Source: Basidiobolus heterosporus B8920 (taxonomy: Eukaryota > Basidiobolomycota > Basidiobolomycetes > Basidiobolales > Basidiobolaceae). From it: a DNA stretch of 10,207 nucleotides. The position numbers and the translations under genes were made by a program. The DNA lies in NCBI GenBank assembly GCA_000697455.1, contig JNET01028186.1, positions 1 through 10,207 of the forward strand, read 5' to 3'. Under the pieces are notes generated by a model. That model was not told where the DNA came from. It ran no database searches and saw only the letters and a program-made list of their open reading frames with translations. The number at the start of each line of letters is the position of its first letter. The first letter of the stretch is position 1. This document shows, piece by piece, positions 1-8,160 of this stretch.

Positions 1-124
1 ATTTTCGATAAAACAAGTAACAATTGTGAATTATATACTCGACAGAAGCCCATCCGGACTTATACTCCATAACACCAATTGTTCCCGCTTTTTAACATTG
101 TAAATATTGCCCATCAACCTCTAA
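1..124. other. 5' flank of the GATA gene
   Basis: This AT-rich stretch leads into the start codon at 125. I see no open frame of note, RNA gene or repeat in it. It presumably holds the 5' untranslated region and part of the promoter of the GATA gene. No clear TATA box was recognised. Confidence 0.4.
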
Positions 125-1959
125 ATGGAATCTGGCACAGACAAAAAGATCCCTATTTTTCCACTTGACGAAAGCCCAAGAGGTTTGTTGAATGAGAAGA
201 TACTACAAACAGATACGTATGTAGTACAAATTAGAATCATACTTTGAAAATCTAAGGAGGTTTGTTTAATCAATTAATCTGAGATTCAATTCTTTCTTTC
301 TATTTAGAAGCACGTTACTCAGTTGCTTAATTCGCACTCGTAAAGCCTGTACATCGCTTTTCCGAAAGTATACCGGCACTTTGGAATCGGGGATCCAATA
401 CTTGTATATTGGAACTTGTACCTTGTTCATCGGTCCTCATTCGTTTCCTGGTACCAAGTTTTATCGCGTATTACACCCGATACTGGAAGCTCTTCCTGAA
501 AATACGACCCGCCTGACTGAGAAATCACTATACATTAGCGATCTCTCAATCAACACTTTATCTGATAAATCTGAATCGTTGGCATCTGGAGAGCTTATTT
601 TTGAATTTTCAGAAGATCCTTCTGAGACTTGGCTATTCCCTGAAGACGCGGTTGTTGAAGCAACAAACATAAATGAGCCTTTTGAGGTGACTTGAGTAGT
701 TGATTATTTCTAAAATACGCAATATTTTTAACAAATTGAAAAATCAAGATTATTGCCAATGTTTCAGTGATCTCCCGAGAACAAGAGGTCCCTTCACCGT
801 TGCAGACATCATCGTCGATGTCAATACATCTGTCGAAAGTGTCCAAAGAACTTTGGATGTCGATAAAGCAAGTTACGAAGGATGTCACTTTTGTGTATGG
901 ACACTTGACTGATAAGGTGAGTTAGGCCTGAAGTTCTCTAAATCATTAACAGCTTGTTGAAGTTTTCTCTCTTGATACCACATAGGTAAAGTATCTTCCA
1001 AACCGTCTACACCTAAAATACTCCTTACCGTGTGAATTACCTGAGGCCTTGGTAAAGGTAGAAAAATCAAGCACAACATAACATGCGAGTCAATTGCTGA
1101 TCAGGGTTTTTGGTTCTATTTTAGAAAGCAGCAACTCTTAATAGTGAACTTAAAGAAAGTCCAATCATCAAAACGCCGACCAAATCCATTGAACGACGAC
1201 CATCCGATTCTAATGTAAGTAACCGAGATATTGTACGAATCATACGATTATGAGTATTAAAAAAATCTAGTCAGAGGCACGGCGCAGTTCCAAAAAATCC
1301 AAAACCCTTGGCTCCTCAGAGGGTAAAGATTCTTAGCAAGCGATTTAAAGTATTCAATTGTTTCTTCTAACCAATCTAACCTACCCGATACAGTCAAAAA
1401 ACCGAAACCTACCGCTGTTGTATCACGGAAAAACTCGAATACTTACAACTCGAACAATGGAAACGGTAAGAAGTGCGCGTATTGTGGGTGCAAAAGCACA
1501 CCTATGTGGAGACGTGGTCCTGCCGGCGCTGGTACTTTGTGTAATGCCTGTGGAGTCAAATGGAAACATGGAAAGATACTACAGGATGTCACGGTTAGTC
1601 CGGATGAAATCAAGCCGGGGAAGCCTGGAAGATCCAGCTCGCCTACTGGTTCACTTGGCTCATCGCTACCCACTACACCCTTAGCCAGGTTAAAATCCAA
1701 GTCGAAGCCTAAGGCTGGCGCCATATCACCAGAGTTCCACGGAGATGCCGACACATCCGATAAAGAGGATTTCGAATGTAAACCCCATTCTGTCGAGCAC
1801 TCGAGTGCCTCTATTCTCAAAACACCTAATCGAAATTTGGCCACACCATTAAAAAAAAGGAAATTCACGCTTCCGGGTAAGAGCAGTTTCTTGACGAAAA
1901 GTGCCAACTTGAATTCTAACCAATTGTTCTTTCAAAGTACCGAACCATTCCTTTTCTGA
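125..1959 (+). CDS. GATA-type zinc-finger protein, Ams2-like, seven exons
   Basis: This is a probable nuclear DNA-binding protein. I read exons 125-216, 308-686, 749-916, 986-1051, 1125-1214, 1271-1322 and 1394-1959, giving 470 residues; all six introns begin GT, end AG and keep the frame. The last exon carries one GATA finger at residues 310-335: C310-x2-C313-x18-C332-x2-C335, with PMWRRGP and [10 protein letters not shown] inside. The 18-residue loop is the type common in fungi. About 300 residues precede the finger, including a folded-looking part ([18 protein letters not shown], then [17 protein letters not shown]). The tail is basic and Ser/Pro-rich, with a likely nuclear signal PLKKRKF at 434-440. 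A single finger behind a long N-terminal domain recalls S. pombe Ams2, a histone-gene regulator, rather than AreA; that assignment is from memory of the family. The finger is certain, the exon joins are good but inferred, and the start rests on the first in-frame ATG before a canonical GTATGT donor. Confidence 0.85.
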
Positions 1960-2034
1960 ACGATATCATGATTCTTCAAAATCCATCTGATTCCATCTCA
2001 TTGCTGATTACTGGAAGCGTAACAAACGAAATGG

Positions 2035-2040
2035 AATAAA
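2035..2040 (+). terminator. Polyadenylation signal AATAAA of the GATA gene
   Basis: A perfect AATAAA lies 75 bases after the GATA stop codon and is followed by T-rich sequence. The position suits 3' end formation, but a six-base motif in AT-rich DNA is weak evidence alone. Confidence 0.4.
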
Positions 2041-2088
2041 ATGATGATATCACATTTAAGGTTGAAAATCAAAATCGTTAATTCTCTA

Positions 2089-2094
2089 TTTATT
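2089..2094 (-). terminator. Polyadenylation signal AATAAA of the symporter gene
   Basis: On the minus strand an AATAAA lies about 104 bases beyond the symporter stop codon. Distance and orientation suit a polyadenylation signal; this is inferred from position only. Confidence 0.35.
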
Positions 2095-2197
2095 ATGCTC
2101 CATGTTCAGGATATTTCATATCTCTTCAACTGACCAATATGTAAGGTTCATTAATCATGAGCGGTGTTAGAACATAAAAATATGCTAGAGGCAACCA

Positions 2198-3763
2198 CTA
2201 ATTCTCGAATAGTTGTTGATCCTTGACCGACGCTTTAGATGTCTCGGCCTCTATTTCAATCACTTCTTGTTTCTTGCCAAAATCAGGGAATACAAGGGAA
2301 ATAAGGAAGCCCGACACGATCAATCCTACTCCAGAGAAACCCAAGGCGAGCAAAAATGGAGGATAGGTATAGCCGGCAAAGAAGCAATAATACATGCCAT
2401 CCCGGAGATTTCCCTTGACTATAGTTCCATACACCATGACTGAAGCAAATCCGGACATGCATCCGATCAATACTGACGGGGTGTTAACCATATGACGTCC
2501 TGGTCCTTCCCAAAGTCCCATAAAGATTGGCAATATAAAGCAAGTAGTGACCAAGTTCGAAAGCAGGAACAGATTAATGACACTGTATCCTTTCAATGAT
2601 ACAATAGCCAAGGGTACGTTCAATATAACAACCATTACTCTTGATAACCAAACGGGTCGATCTTTCAAAAATACTGAAGAGACACTATCCACCAACGCAT
2701 TCTGCATGCTATCTACAGCAGACGTATTCATGCAGACTGCGAGCATAGTGACAATGACTGTGATCCATACCGGTGAATCTCCACCATGTCCCAACAGCGT
2801 AAACAAGACAACATTAGCGTTAGATGTATTCAGGCCGCCCCAAGCAGCAAGGAAGCCGCAAAATCCAAAGAAGAAAATCACCAAAGTAGTAATAACCATA
2901 GCAATGATTGCCCCCTTCTTCAGCGCACGTGGATCCTCTGAAGCCCAAACACGCTGCCACATAGCTTCTGAGAAGCAAGTACCGGCAAACATAGAGATCG
3001 GCATGGTTGCGATAGATCCCCAACCGTAGTAATTTGGCCCTAGATTCTCAGGTAGTGGAGTGCGTAGAGGCAATCGGAAAGTTGCGGCTACGTAGATTAC
3101 CATGACTACAACGAACAAGAGACTCATTACTGCTTGTCCTTGATCAGTAACAATTGAGACGTAAAGTCCGCCAGTTGCAGTGTATGTCATGGTAATCACA
3201 CCAACGATGATAACAATTGGAATTCTTGTGGAACCGATAATCGACTCGAATAGATCCCCCATAGATGTATATTCTGCAATCAACGCAGTTGCCATATTGA
3301 AAAGCATAATGAATACCACAAAGTATTGTATGGTAGTTCCAAAGCGCCAACGTACGAAATCCGAAAGGGAAACCACATGAGGATAACGAGCCTGTATCTT
3401 GTTACCGAAGAATGCCACGATGAAGATTGGGATACCGGTAGCTACTGCATATGAAACCACACCAATAATCCCAGCGTATAAAGCGTAACTAGCGGGACTG
3501 AACAGGGTCCTGGGAAGAAGTTAGTATCCAGAGACTACGAGAATTGTGAAGATTTTGTTTTGAAGTACATACCAGCAACCAACGGCTGCCGCGTAAAAAC
3601 TCCAAGTAATTTTGGTGCAATTCGAGGAGCTTCTTGCGGTGAGGAAAAACTCGGTGTTGGCATTACGATGCTGAAGTTTCTTACTTAGATACAACGCAAA
3701 CCCACCGAAGAGAATACACACAATGGTGCTTGTAGTATACGCAGCGATAATGAGAGTAGACAT
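2198..3763 (-). CDS. Sodium:solute symporter, DUR3-like permease
   Basis: This is a multi-spanning membrane transporter of the SSS family, whose fungal DUR3 branch imports urea and polyamines. Exon 1 is 3573-3763 and exon 2 is 2198-3509, joined within a Trp codon, for 500 residues. The intron (3510-3572) opens GTATGT and has a perfect TACTAAC branch site (3520-3526 on the opposite strand) close to its acceptor. The junction restores GCWTLFSPASYALYAGI, typical of the family. Family marks are TATGGLYVSIVTDQGQ at about 174-189 (the SSS signature region) and QRVWASED at about 249-256, with roughly 13-14 hydrophobic segments and a short charged tail ending QLFEN. The start has an A at -3 and precedes a first membrane segment. 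From memory, named fungal DUR3 proteins are usually above 600 residues, so this shorter protein may belong to a sister subfamily; the substrate is not settled. The vacuolar transporter gene lies 482 bases upstream on the same strand. Confidence 0.88.
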
Positions 3764-4245
3764 TGTTTAAAAAGAGAAAATATGTGCTTCGCTTGGTTTT
3801 TTTGCTAAGTTGAAGGAACGAAATAACGAGGAAACCAGGGTAAGGTCAAGCACACGGGAGTCCCTATACCCAAAAACCACAAGAGAGATAATAATAAGCT
3901 CGCGAGGGTGGACACTTCGTGTAACATGGCCACTTTTATACTATTCCAATTCCGCTAGAATATTCCAAAAATCCTGGTAAATCTTTTGACACGTTCCTAA
4001 AAAGTCAAGCTCACCCTAATAAGAGGTGTGCATCTAGGTGGAATCGCATTGTAAATGAAAATGTGGCATCCCTAACCCTACTTCAGAGTTCATATGGATG
4101 ATGCTTAGGATTAGATTAGCCGTATTTAAAGTTACGGCACTTTTATATAGGTATTATATAAAACAACCAAATTAACCAATTGCAGTAAGCAGATAAATAG
4201 GGTTAAGTGTATGTGACTTAAGAGAAGTGGAAATAGATGGACTAG
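3764..4245 (-). promoter_or_regulatory. Intergenic region holding the symporter promoter
   Basis: This stretch lies between the transporter stop codon and the symporter start, both on the minus strand, so it carries the 3' region of one and the promoter of the other. It has a minus-strand TATAAAAG at 3933-3940, two AGATAA motifs (3886-3891 and 4191-4196), two telomere-like blocks (4070-4080 and 4198-4206) and a perfect AT-rich inverted repeat at 4141-4163. GATA motifs are usual upstream of nitrogen-regulated fungal permeases. No gene was found here. Confidence 0.45.
4141..4163. repeat. AT-rich inverted repeat
   Basis: Nine-base arms, TTTTATATA and TATATAAAA, are perfect inverted copies separated by the five bases GGTAT. 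The repeat lies about 80-105 bases beyond the vacuolar transporter stop codon. TATATA-type elements are known to promote 3' end processing in yeasts, so it may help end that transcript; it could equally be a TATA-rich promoter element of the symporter, or chance. Confidence 0.45.
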
Positions 4246-6125
4246 CTAATTCTTACCAGGGCAGCGATCGATCTCATGGGCTGCTGTCCATCCAGTAATA
4301 GTGGTGTATGTGACATAAAACATGACTATAACTCCGAATACGATTAGGAACAAGTCTCCTAAGCGTATAAGCTTATTGGTGGCAACCGCTTTGAGATGAT
4401 ACATCGCTGGGTAGATAAATACCAGAGGGATGCAAGCAAAAGCGCCAATCAAAGCCACAAAGTTGTCCAAATTGGAAGCACCACCCCATGCGATCAAAGC
4501 CAGGAATATGCAGATAATCGATCTAGATAGGTTTTTTTGCCATTTGACTTTGAAAGAGTGTTTGCCGGTACGTGCACCGAATATCCATTGCTCCACGATA
4601 CGTGTAACTGGGAAAAGCATCAAAGGTACAGTCAGTACTATCGCCATCACATAAAACACCTGTACTGACTCGGTAATGGGATGTTTGTAGGGTAAATTGA
4701 GAAGCACTACAGTTTGGATCTCATCGCCAAATGCGGAATAGGAAAGGCTGCCTACTGACACGAACAATACTGTCATTACTGCCATAGCGGTGATCATCAT
4801 TCGTGGGAACTTTTCCGGTTCTTTCATAGCATTCACGATGGGAATGACCAACCCTATTCCTTCGAAGGTGAACAGTGCCGTGCCAATGAACAAGGGGAAA
4901 TCCTTGGGATTGAACATCTGGACCCTACCTAGCCCAAAAGTCATCAGTCTGCTCGTATCGATGTAATAAATATAGCCGAGTCCAAATAGAATGAACATAT
5001 TCGCTATCAGCGCAGCCGAGGATAAACTCTTGATTTTGCGCATCCAGGCGAACGGGATGTAAATAAACAGCTGCAGAGCAATGAAATAATGCTGTGGGAT
5101 ATCGACAGCGCAGTCAGATATTGCCAACAGAAGGTCCCGAATATTCTGCGCTACAAAAATGAAATAAGCACAGACGAAGCCTACCTGTTATGTTGGAGGT
5201 GGATTAGTGGTCATCTTGAGTTTAAGATAAGGCAAAGAATTAGTAGTACCTGGGACAGAACAATCGAAACCAACACGGAAATTCGCATTTTGTTTCCAAA
5301 AAGGATTCCACCTATCTCACCAAAACTGCCTGGAATTTTATCATGGACTTTGATCAGCAACAGCATACAGACGGAGGTTAAGATTGCGATAAAGATTAAG
5401 AACAACGAGGAGAACAGTAAACCGCCGTTATAGAATGCTTTCGGTAAAAATAGCACACCAGTACCAATGAACGATTTTAACAGCAAAAAAAATGATTTCC
5501 CTACAGAGGCCGTTCCTACATTACTTCCTGGCTCATGAGTGTGTTCCTCTTCTCCAGGGCCATATCTCTTATTGCCTGAATGACCCTCTACACTCTCACT
5601 GTCTTCCAAGTCAGAATCAACCCGTTCATAATAGTCTTCATCCTCATCTTCGCTCTCCAATTCTTCTCCGGCAAAGTGACCATATAAATCCATATAATCC
5701 ATCCAAGTACGAGCAACTAGGTTAGGAGGAGTCTTTCCGGATAACTGGGCTCTATTTCTTATGAAATGTTGGCGAAAACCTAAGGGACTTCTAAATTCCT
5801 CCATCAAAGATTCGGTTTTTAGAGACTGTAAGTCGTCAATCGATCTAGACCTCACTAATTTTCCGTTGTTTACGTACTCATCATGAGCCTTATACAAGTC
5901 TCTGGAAATAAAAGCTCCTGGGCTTGATGCAATGTCTCCTTCCAAGAAGGAATGATGTTGGGAAGAGCCTCCTGCATAACTACCAACTCGGGAGCCGTCG
6001 TTTTCCTCAACAACGGACCGCCCAGAGATACTTCGATAATCCGAGGTACCAGGAGTAGTGCTTAAAAGACCAGTTCTGTTGTTAAAGCTTCCTGCTGGAC
6101 TTTCCTTTTTGTGTGGATGCGCCAT
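4246..6125 (-). CDS. Vacuolar amino acid transporter, AVT3/AVT4-like
   Basis: This is an AAAP-family (Aa_trans) transporter; the yeast relatives Avt3 and Avt4 export neutral amino acids from the vacuole. Exon 1 is 5250-6125 and exon 2 is 4246-5184, joined in phase 0 across a 65-nt intron with a CACTAATC branch site, for 604 residues. Residues 1-205 form a long hydrophilic tail: Ser-rich at first, then the stretch FRQHFIRNRAQ and YGHFAGEELE that I recall from fungal Avt3/4 proteins, then an acidic run at about 154-181. The transport domain starts near 206 with KSFIGTGVLFLPKAFYNGG and runs through about 10-11 membrane segments, including GTALFTFEGIGLVIPI and the junction SQVGFVCAYFIFVAQN. Length is a little below the yeast proteins (around 700). 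The reading ends in CPGKN, but a strong donor (GTAAGA) sits three codons before the stop, so a spliced alternative end is possible. Family is secure; vacuolar location is inferred. Confidence 0.9.
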
Positions 6126-6597
6126 CGGTAAGCTATCAAGAGAGAATGGTTCTTAAGTTTATTGATTAACAAAGGTTTATGAAGACTAGCTGATATTGAA
6201 ATAAATTAAGGTTAAGGAATCAATCTATTTTTTCAAAGCATATAGATTAGATGTCAGTCTCGATTAATTCTTTCAATTCAAATGCACCTATTGTGAACAT
6301 ATATACATAGCAACATGGTTGTGAACTAGGTAATTAAGTTAGAATATATATATCATGAAGTGGATATTTCTGTGGATATCTCAGTCAATAAATCTACTTC
6401 CCAGAGGAAATTAATCTCCTAAATCAAGTGGAATGTCTAGCAAGAGGATATTCGGAAACACGCTTTGGCCAATTCCAACAACAGCCCTCATATAGCAATG
6501 ACTATTGCATCATCTAGGTAGTACAGTCAGCATAATAATACTACTAATGTGATGTGTCAAAAATATGGACTTGAAACCATGACTGAGTAATTGGTAG
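6126..6597. other. Divergent intergenic region upstream of the vacuolar transporter
   Basis: This AT-rich stretch must hold the promoter of the minus-strand transporter and the 5' part of the unrecognised plus-strand gene. An AT run (TATATATAT) lies near 6345-6353. A 20-codon frame (6433-6495) is present but unsupported. A candidate short first exon of the next gene (ATG at 6498, donor at 6518) and a perfect TACTAAT (6542-6548) lie at its right side. I see no repeat or RNA gene. Confidence 0.4.
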
Positions 6598-7005
6598 ATG
6601 TGGGCATTGTGGGCAGATGTGATCGTAACCGCTAGACTGGTAATGAATGCGCTTCAAGCTGATGTAATTGGCCAGCTCATTCGGAAGAGGGGAACATATA
6701 AAGACGTGACAAGACGTGACAATACCCTCAATTGTACTATCAGAGAAATGCGGCTACCTGAACAATATCCAGCTACTGAATATCCACCCACATCAGACAA
6801 TCCTTGGATACAAAGAATTGATCTGTCGAATACAAGTACTCGTGCAGACATACTTAATGGCCCCGAATGCTGCATCATTTCAGACTATCTTAGTTTAGGA
6901 CCAAAAACCAAACTTAATGGAAATTCTTTGTCTGAGCAAGAGGTTCAATATCATCTTGCATTGGCAACAAGGTATCGCCAACTAATAAACGAGTCAGTCC
7001 AGTAA
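6598..7005 (+). CDS. Unrecognised small protein, uncertain 5' end
   Basis: I do not recognise this protein. Read uninterrupted it has 135 residues, is soluble and has no signal peptide or membrane segment. The start looks low in complexity (WALWADVIV), but from LIRKRGTYKDVTRRD onward it looks coding: a Pro/Tyr-rich stretch (EQYPATEYPPTSDNPW), then a C-terminal part likely to be helical (LSEQEVQYHLALATRYRQLINE). AATAAA follows 13 bases after the stop. An alternative model starts at ATG 6498, has a 20-base first exon, and splices 6518-6635 in the right phase, replacing the first 13 codons with MTIASSR (129 residues). The perfect TACTAAT at 6542-6548 supports an intron here, although it lies unusually far (about 88 bases) from that acceptor. 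It could be a small subunit of a larger complex, but that is only an impression. Confidence 0.5.
   Translation: MWALWADVIVTARLVMNALQADVIGQLIRKRGTYKDVTRRDNTLNCTIREMRLPEQYPATEYPPTSDNPWIQRIDLSNTSTRADILNGPECCIISDYLSLGPKTKLNGNSLSEQEVQYHLALATRYRQLINESVQ
6701..6722 (+). repeat. Tandem 10-base repeat AAGACGTGAC
   Basis: Two perfect adjacent copies of AAGACGTGAC (6701-6720), followed by the first two bases of a third. The repeat lies inside the unrecognised gene and is translated in shifted frames as KDVTRRD, so it looks like a recent slippage duplication or chance. Confidence 0.6.
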
Positions 7006-7017
7006 TCTGTATCATAC

Positions 7018-7023
7018 AATAAA
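7018..7023 (+). terminator. Polyadenylation signal AATAAA
   Basis: An AATAAA lies 13 bases after the stop of the unrecognised gene. The close spacing is compatible with short fungal 3' untranslated regions and mildly supports that gene being real. Confidence 0.35.
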
Positions 7024-7233
7024 CCATACAACAATCACACACAGTTCGTAGTAACCCGATGTAGTTTCATCCATATGCTTCGTATTCATCATCGATCTGA
7101 TCAAACACACTCACCCTAAATGAGTCTTCAGTCACGCAAAACAACGCATGCCGTGTTTTGTTAGTTTTAAATATTCCCCATAACTCCATCAAATTCATAT
7201 GGGAGGCCTCGTGGTATCACAGTGGTGCTTAGA

Positions 7234-7240
7234 TATAAAA
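7234..7240 (+). promoter_or_regulatory. TATA-box candidate of the KNH-like gene
   Basis: TATAAAA lies 62 bases before the start codon at 7302, a suitable distance for a fungal TATA element. Motif match and distance are the only evidence. Confidence 0.4.
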
Positions 7241-7301
7241 CCGACAATTCCACTACTCACTATCAATTGTGATCCTTTTCAATATTCTAAACTTAGGAGC
7301 T

Positions 7302-7901
7302 ATGTATTTCATCTCTCTTTTTGGCGCAAGTGTACTTGTTATGGCGCAGATGGTGGTTGGAGATTATGCACTGACCAGTCCTATTAATGCGGTTTGGGAA
7401 GCCGGAAGCGAAAAAATCATTACTTGGTATAGTTTCATCATCATCCCAGTAAATTGGTAAATTTTATTAATAGGCTCACATAGGACTGAGACGGGTGGCT
7501 CACCCACACCAGCTACAATTGACTTGGCCCTGATGTCTGGTCCTCCTACCCAGCTCCAATTGCTGTCTGTCATCCAACAGGGTATAGATTCCAAAAGTGG
7601 TCAACATAAATGGCTGATACCACAAGAACTCCCTGCTGGTAAACAGTACGCTATTCGTTCAGGTGCTGGGCCTAACGTTAAATACACTCCTTATTTTGAG
7701 ATCAAGTCCAATATTCCGGCAGGATCCACGTTTAATGCACCATCCGGTGGCGAAGAAGGCGTTAGCCCCCAGGCTCCAACAGCAAAATCATCAAACAAGC
7801 CAAGCAGTGGAGCCATCCTCGATCCTTGGTCGATGACAGTGGTTCTGCCGATCATGCTTAGTATTTCAAGCATAGGTAGAGATATCTTGCGCTTTTACTG
7901 A
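7302..7901 (+). CDS. Secreted Kre9/KNH-domain surface protein
   Basis: This is a small secreted or cell-surface protein of the Ser-Thr-rich GPI-anchored family (Kre9/KNH domain), which is linked in yeast to beta-1,6-glucan and wall assembly. Exon 1 is 7302-7426 and exon 2 is 7484-7901; the 57-nt intron splits a Trp codon and restores IITWTETGGSPTPATIDLALMSG, the expected core. Total 180 residues. Residues 1-16 (MYFISLFGASVLVMAQ) are a signal peptide. The domain spans about 22-115: LTSPINAVWEAGS, DLALMSGPPTQLQLL, WLIPQELPAGKQYAI and YTPYFEI. A Ser/Pro linker follows (about 116-152), then a hydrophobic stretch at about 159-173. That stretch could be a GPI signal, but the tail ends GRDILRFY, which is more charged than usual, so anchoring is uncertain. 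The start was chosen because it begins the signal peptide. Upstream in-frame GTG codons were ignored. Confidence 0.88.
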
Positions 7902-8160
7902 ATGCTCTTCAAGCGTATCTGAAGGGACAAAGCAAATTACCAAATATTACCTATTATATCAATACTCGTTTTTAACCGAGACAAACAATAAAATCCAAGT
8001 GAAGTATTTACGAAAGATCATTTAGTAGTAATCAAATTCACAAGAATACGATGGGGAACTCAAAAAGGCACCAATTATATGTGCTATATAACATAAACCC
8101 TAACGCGCGCCAAAGCTGGGTTTTGTGAATGTGTAAGATGAGAGTAAGGAAGCACTAAAT
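7902..8160. other. Convergent 3' region with a telo-box-like motif
   Basis: This space lies between the stops of the KNH-like gene (+) and the lyase (-). It contains AATAAA on the plus strand at 7987-7992, 86 bases after the KNH-like stop, and the motif AAACCCTAA at 8095-8103. No AATAAA was seen on the minus strand for the lyase, and no coding frame stands out. Confidence 0.4.
7987..7992 (+). terminator. Polyadenylation signal AATAAA of the KNH-like gene
   Basis: AATAAA sits 86 bases after the stop codon in AT-rich sequence. Position and orientation are suitable; no other evidence. Confidence 0.35.

Larger units (their letters stand above)
1960..2197. other. Convergent 3' intergenic region
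   Basis: This space separates the stop codons of the GATA gene (+) and the symporter (-). It holds a candidate polyadenylation signal for each strand and no open frame or repeat that I could support. The two signals lie about 50 bases apart, so the 3' ends of the two transcripts may abut or slightly overlap. Confidence 0.5.
7006..7301 (+). other. Intergenic region before the KNH-like gene
   Basis: This holds a candidate AATAAA for the preceding gene (7018-7023) and a TATA-like motif before the next. No convincing coding frame, RNA gene or repeat is visible. Nearby frames on the plus strand (from 7199) do not resemble any protein. Confidence 0.4.

Noticed and set aside
885-1079. Minus-strand open frame of 64 codons with a protein-like appearance
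   Set aside because: It lies antisense to exons 3 and 4 of the GATA gene, whose plus-strand reading joins cleanly at splice sites; the open frame is a reflection of that coding sequence.
1443-1907. Long minus-strand frame of 154 codons across the GATA finger
   Set aside because: The plus strand encodes an unmistakable zinc finger over the same bases; the antisense frame matches nothing known.
2547-3029. Plus-strand frame of 160 codons
   Set aside because: Antisense to the membrane segments of the symporter; composition follows from the complement of hydrophobic codons.
4070-4206. Telomere or subtelomere remnant
   Set aside because: Only one and a half repeat units in each block, surrounded by ordinary genes on both sides; better read as isolated telo-box motifs.
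5089-5433. Plus-strand frame of 114 codons
   Set aside because: Antisense to the vacuolar transporter and spanning its intron; no family resemblance.
6433-6495. Small frame of 20 codons starting MSSKRIF
   Set aside because: No GT donor lies between its ATG and its stop, so it cannot serve as a first exon; at most it is an upstream frame in a leader.
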